Source: Lewinellaceae bacterium SD302
GTDB taxonomy: Bacteria > Bacteroidota > Bacteroidia > Chitinophagales > Saprospiraceae
DNA length: 64,000 nucleotides
Reading direction: 5' to 3'
NCBI GenBank assembly: GCA_002591745.1
Contig: PDLQ01000004.1
Location: forward strand, 1 to 64,000
Position 1 is the stretch's first letter. Each line of letters starts with the position of its first letter. The translations under genes were made by a program, and so were the position numbers. The notes under the pieces were generated by a model, which worked only from the letters and a program-made list of their open reading frames with translations, did no database searches and was not told the DNA's origin. Positions 14,701 through 22,327 of the stretch are shown here, piece after piece.

Positions 14701-17674
14701 TGGTGATGGTGGCGTCCATGGTGTTGCTGATCGTCATGATCGGATCGTTCATAACGTCGATCTGTTCCCAGAGGTAGTTCACTACGCCTTCGGTGGAAGA
14801 CCCCATGCCATCGAGCATCAGCGTCGGATTTTCACAGGTCAGCGTAGCCGTTTCGGGGCCGGCTTCGGCAACTGGAATGATCGGATCGGAAACAATGACT
14901 GTATCGCGGGCAGTACAGCCGTTTTCGTTGGTGACGATCAGGATATAAGTACCCCCGGCAGTGATGTTGGTGTTGAAAGTGTTGCCGGCAATGACGCCAT
15001 TTGTAATGAAAGTCTCCACGCCTCCGTTGAGACGGAATAAATCCCAGGTGTCTCCTTCATTATTGTTGCCGGAGATGAGTACACCGCCAGTGTTACAGCT
15101 CAGGGATACGTCGTCTCCCGCATCCGCCATGGCGGCAAGAGAAGCATCCACCTCGATCATAATGCTGTCGATGGCGAACAGCTCACCGTCACCGGTGAAC
15201 AACTCGAAGTAATTCATGCCGGGGCATAAGTTGCGGATGGTGTCACCGGAGAATACCACGGAACCAAGGCCAGTCCGGCGGATAAATACATCCTGGTCTT
15301 CTTCTCCGGTGATGGTTTCGAATACGGCCATTCCCTCACACTCGTCGGCACATGGAGTAGGAATACTGATTTTATCCAGCACCACAATGCGGTTTTCCAC
15401 GCAAATCTCTCCGTCGGTAAAGACGATGCTGCCGTCTCCGGCGGTAGTGGTGGCAGAGGGGGAAACCTGAGAACTGGCGTCCAGGTTGAAGCAGCCGATG
15501 TTGTCCAATACGTTGAAGCACATTTCAAAGACCACTGAACCATCCGGAATGGCAACGGGCCCTACGGCGGAAGACCAACTAACGGTGATTAATCCAATAC
15601 CCGCGTTTGAATCATCAAAGTCGGTTACCTCGAGGTCCGTCCAGCTGCCATCCAGGAAAACTCCCTGGTACTCCAGGTCGGATGGAGAAAAGTTGAACTG
15701 AAATTCGGCACCCGTGATGTTGTCGAAACTCACTACTTCGATCGGCAGACAAACAGTTGTCAGGATCTCAGCCGTTACGTCTGGAACTATCAGCCCGAAA
15801 CCTTCCGGGAAGAGTACACAGGCTTCGCCGGGGTTGGAGACGATGCCCTGGATGGTAGCATCTTCGCTCATCGCAGTTGGTACAAGCGGGAAAGGTACGA
15901 TCGAGACGGAACTACATGTATCGGGAACGGCATCGGCCGTAGCTTGAATGCAGAGTTCGAAGAGCAGATCTCCGTCGGGGATCGTCACCGCAGCTCCGCT
16001 ATATTGGAAGGTAAAGAGACCAGAACCCACGGGAGTGACTGTTGCCCCGGGCAGCGCGTTGCTGATGAGGTTGACGAAATCAAAACTCATACCGGCCGCA
16101 TCGTCAAATTGCATCGTGAAACTGATGTCGGTGATGTTGTCGAAATTCGATACGGTAACGGGTAAACAAGCTGCTCCGTCACTACCTGCGTCTACGTCAC
16201 CGATGTTCATGATGACCTGGGTGGGTTGTACGATATCTACCGCACAGTTGGTAGGGTCGATGCCGATGATCAGATCAGGAGAACTTTCGTTCACGGTAGA
16301 AGGATCGGAGATGGTAATGGGTGTACTGGGTGAGTAGCCGATCACGTCGAAACAGGCTTCGTAGATAACGTCTCCCGGAGCTGCTGAAAGTGGAACAAAG
16401 GGTGTGTGGTCTATGTCTATGCCTAAAACACCATTGCTGACGTTATCGGTATCAAAATCACTATTAGCGTTAATTGCAGCGTCAGTAAGGAAATTCTGCA
16501 AGCCAGTAAATTCCAGAATCGTTTCATCAAAAAGAAATAGGTACTCGTAAGAGTTGATCATGGAGTAGTTGTCCCCGGCTTGCACTTCAATACAGATATT
16601 ATTTCCAACATTCACCGGTCCGGGGCACTCGACGATCACGTCCAGACCAAACTGGTTACAATTGTCGATCCGCAGACGGTCAGATTCGGTGACTACAGGC
16701 AGGGTCTGGATGGTACTGTTGGTGGCCTCGGTCTGGGCACCGTTACAGGAAGCCGAGACTTCAATGTCGGTTTGGTCGCTACAGTCACCGGTAATGGTAA
16801 AGCAGGCGGCGGCAAAGACAGTACCGTCATCCAGGGTGACCCCTTGCGTATCATTGGTAAACGACCAGGAAACGGAGAAACAGTTGTTCGCTTGGTCGAC
16901 GTTGTAAATGAAACTGATGTTATTCGGGATGTCGGTGTTGGGTTGCACGCTTTCCACTTGCAGGATGCTCTGGTCCCAGTCCAGGCCAAATTGCAGGCCC
17001 TGCATATTGTTGAAACCGGAAGTAGCTACGATGTCTACGCAGATCAGGTCACCGGGCTGGAAGTTGCCGTCGGGAACGTCGGTGGTGAGGATCAGGGGCA
17101 CTACACCCTCTACGATACAGCCGTTCTCAGTGAAGAAGGGAACATTGGTAGTTCCACAACCGCCGGAGCCGTATTTATTGGCAACTAAAGGTTGAGGAGA
17201 GCCAAAAAACTCAATTGGATAAAGAGCACCATAACCTCCAGTACCCAGTACTTCGAAACAGATTTCAAATAAGACCGCATCATCCGGAAGGTCTAGTCCT
17301 TCACTAAGATCGTCACAGACACCACCACTCGGCCACGCTTCCCAGTAGGCAGTTAAGCCCCCAGCGCTAGTCAGGCCAGTATTGATGCCTCGCATATTAT
17401 CAAAGGGAGGAGTTGCATCGTTGAATACACTAAAATCATTTAATGCTGGGTTGATGTTTTGGATATTAACAAAAGCAAGATCGTTCTCGTCCCAAGTGAT
17501 TGAGAAACCTAGCTGTACGAAGTCGCTAAAATCAGCCACAGTAATTGGCACACAAATAGTTTCTCCAGGATCACCGTCAACGCAGGGAATGGAAACGGTC
17601 GCCGATTGCCCAAACAGGGAGCCCGTGAACAACGACAAACAAAGGATGAAAAGGGTAGACTGCTTACTCAGCAT
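11792..17674 (-). CDS. giant cohesin-like, repeat-rich T9SS substrate with gliding-type C-terminal domain
   Basis: A 1960-residue secreted surface protein. The signal peptide ends near FGQS. Residues about 24-775 hold five cohesin-like domains, recognised by repeated GETICVPITVADF-like openings, hydrophobic strands such as FSITWDENDL, and DG(S/T)VFEMCF-type endings. About ten Ig/PKD-like repeats of 85-90 residues follow, each opening with L.C and an ADAG-type phrase and closing with GTYxLxVxN. The last 85 residues are a gliding-associated type B sorting domain (TPNGDGLNEFLIF, FNRWGDILYE, DWDGRNQSGNELPEGTYYY). It should cross the outer membrane by the type IX system and stay on the surface or be released. 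The PorP/SprF gene immediately upstream on the same strand probably encodes its partner. Confidence 0.93.
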   Translation of the reverse strand: MLSKQSTLFILCLSLFTGSLFGQSATVSIPCVDGDPGETICVPITVADFSDFVQLGFSITWDENDLAFVNIQNINPALNDFSVFNDATPPFDNMRGINTGLTSAGGLTAYWEAWPSGGVCDDLSEGLDLPDDAVLFEICFEVLGTGGYGALYPIEFFGSPQPLVANKYGSGGCGTTNVPFFTENGCIVEGVVPLILTTDVPDGNFQPGDLICVDIVATSGFNNMQGLQFGLDWDQSILQVESVQPNTDIPNNISFIYNVDQANNCFSVSWSFTNDTQGVTLDDGTVFAAACFTITGDCSDQTDIEVSASCNGAQTEATNSTIQTLPVVTESDRLRIDNCNQFGLDVIVECPGPVNVGNNICIEVQAGDNYSMINSYEYLFLFDETILEFTGLQNFLTDAAINANSDFDTDNVSNGVLGIDIDHTPFVPLSAAPGDVIYEACFDVIGYSPSTPITISDPSTVNESSPDLIIGIDPTNCAVDIVQPTQVIMNIGDVDAGSDGAACLPVTVSNFDNITDISFTMQFDDAAGMSFDFVNLISNALPGATVTPVGSGLFTFQYSGAAVTIPDGDLLFELCIQATADAVPDTCSSVSIVPFPLVPTAMSEDATIQGIVSNPGEACVLFPEGFGLIVPDVTAEILTTVCLPIEVVSFDNITGAEFQFNFSPSDLEYQGVFLDGSWTDLEVTDFDDSNAGIGLITVSWSSAVGPVAIPDGSVVFEMCFNVLDNIGCFNLDASSQVSPSATTTAGDGSIVFTDGEICVENRIVVLDKISIPTPCADECEGMAVFETITGEEDQDVFIRRTGLGSVVFSGDTIRNLCPGMNYFELFTGDGELFAIDSIMIEVDASLAAMADAGDDVSLSCNTGGVLISGNNNEGDTWDLFRLNGGVETFITNGVIAGNTFNTNITAGGTYILIVTNENGCTARDTVIVSDPIIPVAEAGPETATLTCENPTLMLDGMGSSTEGVVNYLWEQIDVMNDPIMTISNTMDATITMAGRYRLTVTFPQSQCSTSDIIVVSDDTAPPNIDIPTTFTLGCDGSPAFIDAGPLQEDFTYLYEPAGGGPPLSVTPTYTTSNLGFIMLTVTDTTNQCVTTLDIEIIESQGNPIINDTLDQPLNCNSDTIQLMPNFDNVSGSQTYSWTTMDGAFVVGQQDDANPLVIGQGTYTLVVDDSGCSSTATIQVVEPVLPIADAGEDMNIECGQTFTIDGSGSQSDNATYLWYTLGDTIDGETNNTLIVDQPGEYIIEVLDLNTQCRAFDTIEVLPAIGFPTVMLPDTVFGLTCANGSLVIDPMADGGDDQVTLSISGPGAPTADATTVTVFEPGQYVLTVENQVNGCSADFMFLVDGSEIVPPFAAVNVGIQTLTCVEPTATISATQSSSGPNFTYMWDNVQGGEVPGAQFQGTDTLVVSTPGLYELTVINTETMCESYDTVLIQDGRSFPQVDTLPYAPIDCENTSTTLSISIADTSGLFIQWFGPPVGDPPVSLIATNVLTIDVEDEGSYIAVVVDQASSCITQVGYDLFLDDEGIDNIVFEPVDSFSCSSGEVTIDASASTELVDEIDISWESLDGNTITPANGSLIVSVDGPGSYVLTLSTGAECTNSDTIVVEAANDTPVADLGEDFEIECGEMPLLENMADAPAQEIFSYTWTSLQGGTIVTGQDTPNAVVSGIGTYELLVTNLQNLCEDRDTIVITLIGQEPAMLPFDFSVCDDSTTVAGNLPAGTFGSWEILNDGGAVITFEDTLATIIRLDAPVTLAYTLSANGCEDYSSDTITISRALAPVANDDEFVILGNDGVGTLNLLENDQQNGPVTVAILDSFPFGEVISLLNGELTFDAGQGVSGEFTVNYEICSESCGVCDTAAISFRIDADGQRPPVYNTITPNGDGLNEFLIFDLLDFQAEDFPDNSLIIFNRWGDILYEAAPYNNDWDGRNQSGNELPEGTYYYILRLDLGEGDIIRGDITILR

Positions 17675-17780
17675 GTGGGAATAATTGTTGATGGGAAAAT
17701 TCTAAAGCTCGGATTGGTAGATTTCGCCGTCCCGACTAGCCGAGGATTGGTAAAATACGCCAACTGAGACCTGATCGCAT

Positions 17781-17790
17781 TGCTACTTTG
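17781..17790. repeat. CAAAGTAGCA repeat between porP/sprF-like and the T9SS substrate gene
   Basis: The copy ATTGCTACTTTGAAGCCAAA lies in the 132-base spacer, 16 bases past the porP/sprF-like stop codon. Confidence 0.85.
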
Positions 17791-17806
17791 AAGCCAAAAC
17801 AGCTAA

Positions 17807-18760
17807 CTAGCGATCAATAGAGAAAGAAGCTTGCAATTCGTGAGTGCTGCCTACACTGGGGCCGAAGCTCGAGAAGCTGTAGTTGAGGCCATAGCCGATG
17901 CGGACGATGTTGTCCAGCCCGACGTTATCACCCAAAGTGACCCCCGCTTCGACCTGGGCGTTGCCGGCCGTGGAGATACCACCACCCAGCCAAAGGGCCG
18001 AGGGGGTTTGGTAGCGCAGGTTGAAATCGGCGTTGAAGGGAGCGTTTTTGACGTATTTGCCCCAGGCGCTGAGTTCCAGAATGCCGTCGTTGCCGAACAG
18101 GAAGTGATAGCCGGTCATGGCGTAGGCGTGCTGGAGGCGCTGGACGCTGTATTCGCCCTCTTCGTCCTGGAAGGTAACGTCGAAGCCCAGTACCTGCGGC
18201 ACGGAGAGCCCGGCGTAGAACATGTTGTCGTTATAATCCATGGCGTAGTAGTAGATACCAAAGCCCACGTCGGGGTGGCTCTGCGACTGGTTCACCATAC
18301 CGATCACGTCGCCCTCGTCCCGTAGCCGGATTTCGGAGGCCCTTACCGCGTAGCTGACGTAGCCGGCGCTGATGGCCAGGCTCAGGCCACTGTATTCGGG
18401 ATCTCCGCCGATGACGGCACCGATACGTCCGTAGACACCGGTATAACCCGTGGGGCCGGTCTGGTCGTTGATCACGTAACCACCGGCGAGCAGACTGGCG
18501 CCGCCCCCGTTCTTGTTGACGTAGGAAGCGCGTACGGCCTGGGTTTCCGGGCTGCCGGAAATGCCGGCCCACTGCTTACGGTAACTGGCCCCGAAAGTGA
18601 GGTTGTAACCGTAGGACAGGAAATCCGTTTCCATGGCCGCCGGGTTGATCAGCGTCGCATTCTCGCGGTATTGGGTAAAGAGGGAAAGCTGTTGGGCGGT
18701 TGCCACATTGAGGCTGCCGAGCAGGAGGCCCGCCAGCATAAGACGTCGAAATAACGGCAT
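17807..18760 (-). CDS. PorP/SprF family type IX secretion system membrane protein
   Basis: A 317-residue outer-membrane barrel of the PorP/SprF family. The signal peptide ends near ATAQQ. Family hallmarks are LFTQYRENATLINPAAMETDF at the mature N-terminus, SYRKQWAGISGSPET, and the closing strands GYGLNYSFSSFGPSVGSTHELQASFSI. Such proteins help deliver or anchor particular T9SS substrates; SprF is needed for SprB in Flavobacterium johnsoniae. The substrate gene follows 132 bases downstream on the same strand, so a dedicated pair is likely. It may be co-transcribed with that gene, since no terminator is visible between them. Confidence 0.92.
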   Translation of the reverse strand: MPLFRRLMLAGLLLGSLNVATAQQLSLFTQYRENATLINPAAMETDFLSYGYNLTFGASYRKQWAGISGSPETQAVRASYVNKNGGGASLLAGGYVINDQTGPTGYTGVYGRIGAVIGGDPEYSGLSLAISAGYVSYAVRASEIRLRDEGDVIGMVNQSQSHPDVGFGIYYYAMDYNDNMFYAGLSVPQVLGFDVTFQDEEGEYSVQRLQHAYAMTGYHFLFGNDGILELSAWGKYVKNAPFNADFNLRYQTPSALWLGGGISTAGNAQVEAGVTLGDNVGLDNIVRIGYGLNYSFSSFGPSVGSTHELQASFSIDR

Positions 18761-18969
18761 GTATTAGTTTTTAGGACACGGGATTCATGGGTAAAAGCGC
18801 GATCAACTTCGGAAAGGGCGAAAGAAGACCGATGATTTGCGTAATACAGTATTAGGTGGCCCGCAATTTTGAAAGCGGAACTTAAGAGTTTGCAAAGTTA
18901 CCATTTTCAACGGAGAGCAAAGGGTCGGGGGGCAGTATTTTAGTGAGTGGTAGGTGTTAAGGGATAAAC

Positions 18970-19029
18970 GGTCTGATAGTCTCACGGTCTTACGGAGCCG
19001 TGCATGCATTAGAGCGGCTCCGTCAGACC
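18970..19029. terminator. hairpin after the caspase operon
   Basis: GGTCTGA (18970-18976) pairs with TCAGACC (19023-19029), and the inner ACGGAGCCG (18992-19000) pairs with CGGCTCCGT (19015-19023). The hairpin starts 8 bases past the minus-strand stop codon at 19037. There is no clear T run. Confidence 0.55.
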
Positions 19030-19036
19030 TTCAGAC

Positions 19037-19483
19037 TTATCTCCGACACCGATTTCGTTTCATATCCCAGCAGCTATCCTTCTTGTTCCAGTAAATGCTG
19101 TAGCAACGGCCACGATTGAGGTAGTATTCCTTACGAACGACCCGGTCTTCACTGTAGGTAGTGGTGACTTCAAAGTAGCAGCCGGCCTGGTTCTGAAGTG
19201 AGAAGATACTGGAATAGAGCGCTCCGAGACCATAACTCCCCCAGGCCTGACGATCGAAACTCAGTTTGAAACTGATATCGGAAGTCGGGAATTGATTGGT
19301 GACCAGGATACCTTGTTGTAACAGCAGATCACCGGGATCCAGCGCGGTGACGTTCGGGTCGGTCAGCATACTGTCCGTTGCCGGGAAGTAGGTGAGACGC
19401 ACGGGTTGGCTCGCCAACCCACTACTCCCTACGATGAGTGCAAGGAGAAGTGTGAAGATGTATGTTTTGAGTCTTGTAGACAT
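19037..19483 (-). CDS. small secreted protein, third gene of the caspase operon
   Basis: A 148-residue protein with a signal peptide (KTYIFTLLLALIVGSSGLASQ) and a compact mature domain of about 120 residues. It ends in a basic, cysteine-containing tail (RGRCYSIYWNKKDSCWDMKRNRC). I do not recognise the family. It lies 38 bases past the small membrane protein gene in the same direction as the caspase gene, so the three are probably one transcript. Its size, cysteines and secretion would fit a periplasmic partner or substrate of the caspase (inference). A CAAAGTAGCA copy lies in frame at 19171 (CYFEVT). Confidence 0.65.
   Translation of the reverse strand: MSTRLKTYIFTLLLALIVGSSGLASQPVRLTYFPATDSMLTDPNVTALDPGDLLLQQGILVTNQFPTSDISFKLSFDRQAWGSYGLGALYSSIFSLQNQAGCYFEVTTTYSEDRVVRKEYYLNRGRCYSIYWNKKDSCWDMKRNRCRR
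19171..19180 (-). repeat. CAAAGTAGCA repeat inside the small secreted protein gene
   Basis: The sense strand reads TGCTACTTTGAAGTC, coding for CYFEV. Exact 10-mer. Confidence 0.85.
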
Positions 19484-19521
19484 TTTACGTTGGTTTGGGC
19501 CGGGGAAAGGCCTCCTGAAAT

Positions 19522-19995
19522 TTAAGCCGCCCCGTTCCTCGATCTGCCCATCAGGTAACCGGCAATGGTACCCATGAGGCCGATGATCGGAGCGATTTGT
19601 TCGTTGCCGTAGCCGGCCGTCACCAGGAAGAGACCGCCGACGATGATGACGAGTACCACAGGGTACTTGATAATGTCGATGAGCTGATCCAGGCTGCTTT
19701 CCTTGGTACGCCGGGCGATAAAAAACAAGAGAGCCAGGGTTACCACCGCCCCGAAAACGAGTACAGCGATAGAGAGACTCAGTTCCAGCTGGGTCTTGGT
19801 GGGTACGGCCTGTGGGTCAAAGGGCGGAGTGTTCACCGGGGCGTTGCCGGCGGAGAAGTCTTCGTCTACGCCTACGGCTGGCGGAGGCGGTACGTTGGTC
19901 TGGGTGGGCTGGGGAGCTGGCGGCGGGTTGTCCTGGGTGTTGAGGGCCAGGCCGGCGGTCAGTAAGAGTATCAGTAAGATCAGAATACGGTGCAT
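19522..19995 (-). CDS. proline-rich small membrane protein, second gene of the caspase operon
   Basis: A 157-residue protein. The start at 19995 removes an eight-residue extension that would overlap the caspase gene. It has a signal peptide or anchor (ILILLILLLTAGLAL), then a proline-rich linker (about residues 22-70), a membrane helix (SIAVLVFGAVVTLALLFFIA), a basic turn with RRTKESSLDQL, then two more hydrophobic helices ending in GYLMGRSRNG. The linker would face the periplasm. I do not recognise a family. Its position between a secreted caspase and a small secreted protein suggests a membrane anchor, channel or cleavage target for the caspase (inference). Confidence 0.65.
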   Translation of the reverse strand: MHRILILLILLLTAGLALNTQDNPPPAPQPTQTNVPPPPAVGVDEDFSAGNAPVNTPPFDPQAVPTKTQLELSLSIAVLVFGAVVTLALLFFIARRTKESSLDQLIDIIKYPVVLVIIVGGLFLVTAGYGNEQIAPIIGLMGTIAGYLMGRSRNGAA

Positions 19996-20009
19996 GGTCA
20001 GCGTTTGAG

Positions 20010-21119
20010 TTATCGGCAACCTACGAGGCTGCGCTGGTAGTTTTGTAAATGGGTGAGCCGCAAATTCGCTTTTTCTTGCTTTTGGCGGGCTACCAGCAGT
20101 GATTTTTGTTGGCGGTAATCACCAATGGACCGGCTCAGACCATTAACCTGGTTGCGGTGGTAGCGGCGCAATTCCTTCATTTCGCGTTTTTGTTCCCGCC
20201 GTACTGTACGGGCGATCCGCCGACATTCGCTGGGGCTCAGCGGTTCTTCCTCCACTTCCACGGTAGCTGAAATGAAGAGCTCGAAACGGCAAAAAGGTTG
20301 CTGGGTCAACTGCCGTTCCTGGCTGCGGTAATTGGTACGGCGCACGATGTTGTTGCAGACTTCGTTCCAGTCGCGAAAGTTGCCACCGGCGAATATTTCG
20401 TGGAAGGTGTAAAGCAACTCGGAAAAGAAAATCCCTCCGTCCCGGGAAATGAAGGTGAAGTTCTCGCGATCAGAGCTAAACAGGTCCACGACTTTGGTGT
20501 AGCCCGGCGAATCGATGAAAAGGTGGTGCCATGAATTGACCAGGGCGCGGGAACTGCGAGTTGTGGCGGGAGGGTACAGGGAAGCTACGGGTGGCGGATT
20601 GCCATCGGTGGGTGCCGGCGGCGGGGCGCTCAGGTCATATTGAGTTACGTTGCAGGCCACCACGATATTGATCAGCAGGCTCGGGTTCTTTTGCAGAAGT
20701 GCCAGCCGCAGGTCTTCCATTTCCAGCCCATCGCCGTAACTGTTGAAGTACAGTTTCGGGTAGACGCTCGTGCTGCCCGGCATGCGGTAACCGTGGCCGG
20801 CGTAGACCAGCAGGATGATGTCACGTTCCTGGTAGGACAGCTCGTATTCCATCACTTCATTCAGTTTGTCGCGGGTGAAGTTGGAGCCGGATATCTGGTA
20901 GTAATGAACGGTGGAGATGCCCAGTTGCTGACGAATTTGCTCCACTTTGCGGTCGATGCCGTAATCGATACTGCGGGCTCCCTCGGAGACGATGTAGTTC
21001 TCACTGTTGTCATCCAGCATCTTGATAACGTGGATGTGACGGGTTTCTGCTAACAAAGTAGCAGTGCTAATTGCAAAGACGGCTAAGGCCGTCAGGAGGG
21101 GTTTAATTAAACTCTGCAT
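20010..21119 (-). CDS. secreted caspase-family (C14) protease
   Basis: A 369-residue protein with a signal peptide (start at 21119, cleavage near TLLA-ETR) and a caspase-like p20 domain at about residues 27-160. The catalytic histidine is H109 in VYAGHGYR, and the cysteine is C156 in VVACNVTQ. After a proline-rich insert comes a p10-like part, then a basic coiled-coil C-terminus (about 285-365) rich in RREQKREMKELRRY. Export of a caspase homologue is unusual; the domain should act in the periplasm or at the surface. It heads a three-gene operon with a small membrane protein 14 bases downstream and a small secreted protein. The longer start at 21170 is possible but places a hydrophilic stretch before the signal peptide. 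A CAAAGTAGCA copy falls in the signal-peptide codons. Confidence 0.8.
   Translation of the reverse strand: MQSLIKPLLTALAVFAISTATLLAETRHIHVIKMLDDNSENYIVSEGARSIDYGIDRKVEQIRQQLGISTVHYYQISGSNFTRDKLNEVMEYELSYQERDIILLVYAGHGYRMPGSTSVYPKLYFNSYGDGLEMEDLRLALLQKNPSLLINIVVACNVTQYDLSAPPPAPTDGNPPPVASLYPPATTRSSRALVNSWHHLFIDSPGYTKVVDLFSSDRENFTFISRDGGIFFSELLYTFHEIFAGGNFRDWNEVCNNIVRRTNYRSQERQLTQQPFCRFELFISATVEVEEEPLSPSECRRIARTVRREQKREMKELRRYHRNQVNGLSRSIGDYRQQKSLLVARQKQEKANLRLTHLQNYQRSLVGCR
21054..21063 (-). repeat. CAAAGTAGCA repeat in caspase signal-peptide codons
   Basis: The sense strand reads ACTGCTACTTTGTTAGCA, coding for TATLLA at the signal cleavage region. Exact 10-mer. Confidence 0.85.
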
Positions 21120-21170
21120 GAACACGGATTTGGGAAAAGGTAGAAGACAGTAGCAGAGTGTTCGAATCAA

Positions 21171-21549
21171 AAGTGCCGATAGTGCATAAAATACTTCATA
21201 CTAACGGCGGGTGTTAAATGGATAGTATGGATGGAAAGTTGCCGACCCTTGGTTTAGGGAAATTTTAATATTTGGTGAAGGGAGACCATCAGTACACAAG
21301 GGGGCACAGGATTTTGTGTGTTAAGGTCAATAGTCAATAGTCAATAGTCAATAGTCAACAGTCAACAGTCGGTAGTGCCTGGGGGGCTGAACTGTTACGG
21401 ACTAAGGCACCAAGTGAAAACGTACATCCACCAGCAAATGACCGAAGTTCCTTAAATGCGTTTATACCATACTGAAATACTCAGTCCTTCCAGACTCGTG
21501 TCAATTTTTGCTCCTTAGTGCCCTTGTGTTTTTACCTGAAAACTCAAGC
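21171..21549. repeat. 379-base spacer with AGTCNNN heptad repeat (21326-21374)
   Basis: Four GTCAATA units are followed by two GTCAACA and one GTCGGTA, head to tail without gaps. The rest of the spacer shows no convincing gene. It holds the upstream region of the caspase operon and the 3' flank of the next minus-strand gene. Related heptads reappear at 23979-24006 and 24100-24274. Confidence 0.85.
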
Positions 21550-22173
21550 TCAAAAGACCAGCCCCAGTCCAAGCCCGTCCCCGTTCATCAATAAATTCAA
21601 ACCCTCATTGCGGCCGCTACCGATGAAGTAGTTCACCAGGTCGAAAGCAAATAAAAAGCCGCCCTGGAGCATGATCGCCTGGCCGAAACCCTTTAGCTGG
21701 TCTGATTTTTCGGGATCATCCGGGGTAAAACGTCGGGCACGTTCGGTCAGGTAAAGCCCGCCCATGATGTAGCCTACGTCCAGCCCGGCGTTGAAAAGCA
21801 GGATGTTTTGAAAACCATAATGCTTGCCGGCCGACTGGAAAAGATCGTAAGCTTCCGGTTGTTCGCGGGCGACGGAGAGGTAACCCAGTCCGGCAATGCC
21901 CAGGTTGACGATGTTCCAATAGGCGTTCATCCGATGAAAGTATTTATTACTTCCACTCCGCTGATTCGATAGATAGGCCCCGCCGGCAATATTCGAAACC
22001 GCCCAGCCGCCGAGCACTAACATGGCCGTCCTTTGGTGGTCGATGCGGCCCAGATTAAAGTCTAATAGTTCCGGGCTAGGGGAGAGGCCGCCCTGAGCGT
22101 GGAGGTTGGAGAGAAATAAGAGCAAAGCGATAACGTTAAGGCTTCGCCAACAGATTATATTACGTTCGATCAT
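21550..22173 (-). CDS. conserved membrane protein of unknown function
   Basis: A 207-residue protein with a signal peptide (IALLLFLSNLHAQG) and four or five hydrophobic segments. Recognisable phrases are RTAMLVLGGWAVSNIAGGAY, YFHRMNAYWNIVNLGIAGLGY and FLFAFDLVNYFIGSG. The same arrangement (ML.LG.WA..NI, FH.MN..WN..N) recurs in uncharacterised Bacteroidota membrane proteins that I recall, but I cannot assign a function. It is transcribed alone, divergent from the CotH-like gene, with 154 bases between the starts. Confidence 0.7.
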   Translation of the reverse strand: MIERNIICWRSLNVIALLLFLSNLHAQGGLSPSPELLDFNLGRIDHQRTAMLVLGGWAVSNIAGGAYLSNQRSGSNKYFHRMNAYWNIVNLGIAGLGYLSVAREQPEAYDLFQSAGKHYGFQNILLFNAGLDVGYIMGGLYLTERARRFTPDDPEKSDQLKGFGQAIMLQGGFLFAFDLVNYFIGSGRNEGLNLLMNGDGLGLGLVF

Positions 22174-22299
22174 ACAACTCTTTAGGATTGGAAATAGTCA
22201 TTCCGTGCATTATGTTCTTTAAAACCTCTAATGATCTAATGGTAAACCATTTGAGTTTCTTGTGCCCTTGTTGGTTTCCTTTCCTCCCGAGCTTTATTG

Positions 22300-22307
22300 T
22301 ATTTTAG
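22300..22307 (+). promoter_or_regulatory. cotH-like gene -7 element (TATTTTAG)
   Basis: TATTTTAG matches TAnnTTTG at all fixed positions but one and lies 20 bases before the ATG at 22328. It supports that start over the upstream frame extension at 22262. Confidence 0.4.
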
Positions 22308-22327
22308 CGCCGCTTCAAATCCCCATC

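Noticed and set aside
18803-19009. 68-codon minus-strand frame in the spacer before the small secreted protein gene
   Set aside because: Composition is not protein-like, and it overlaps the hairpin at 18970-19029.
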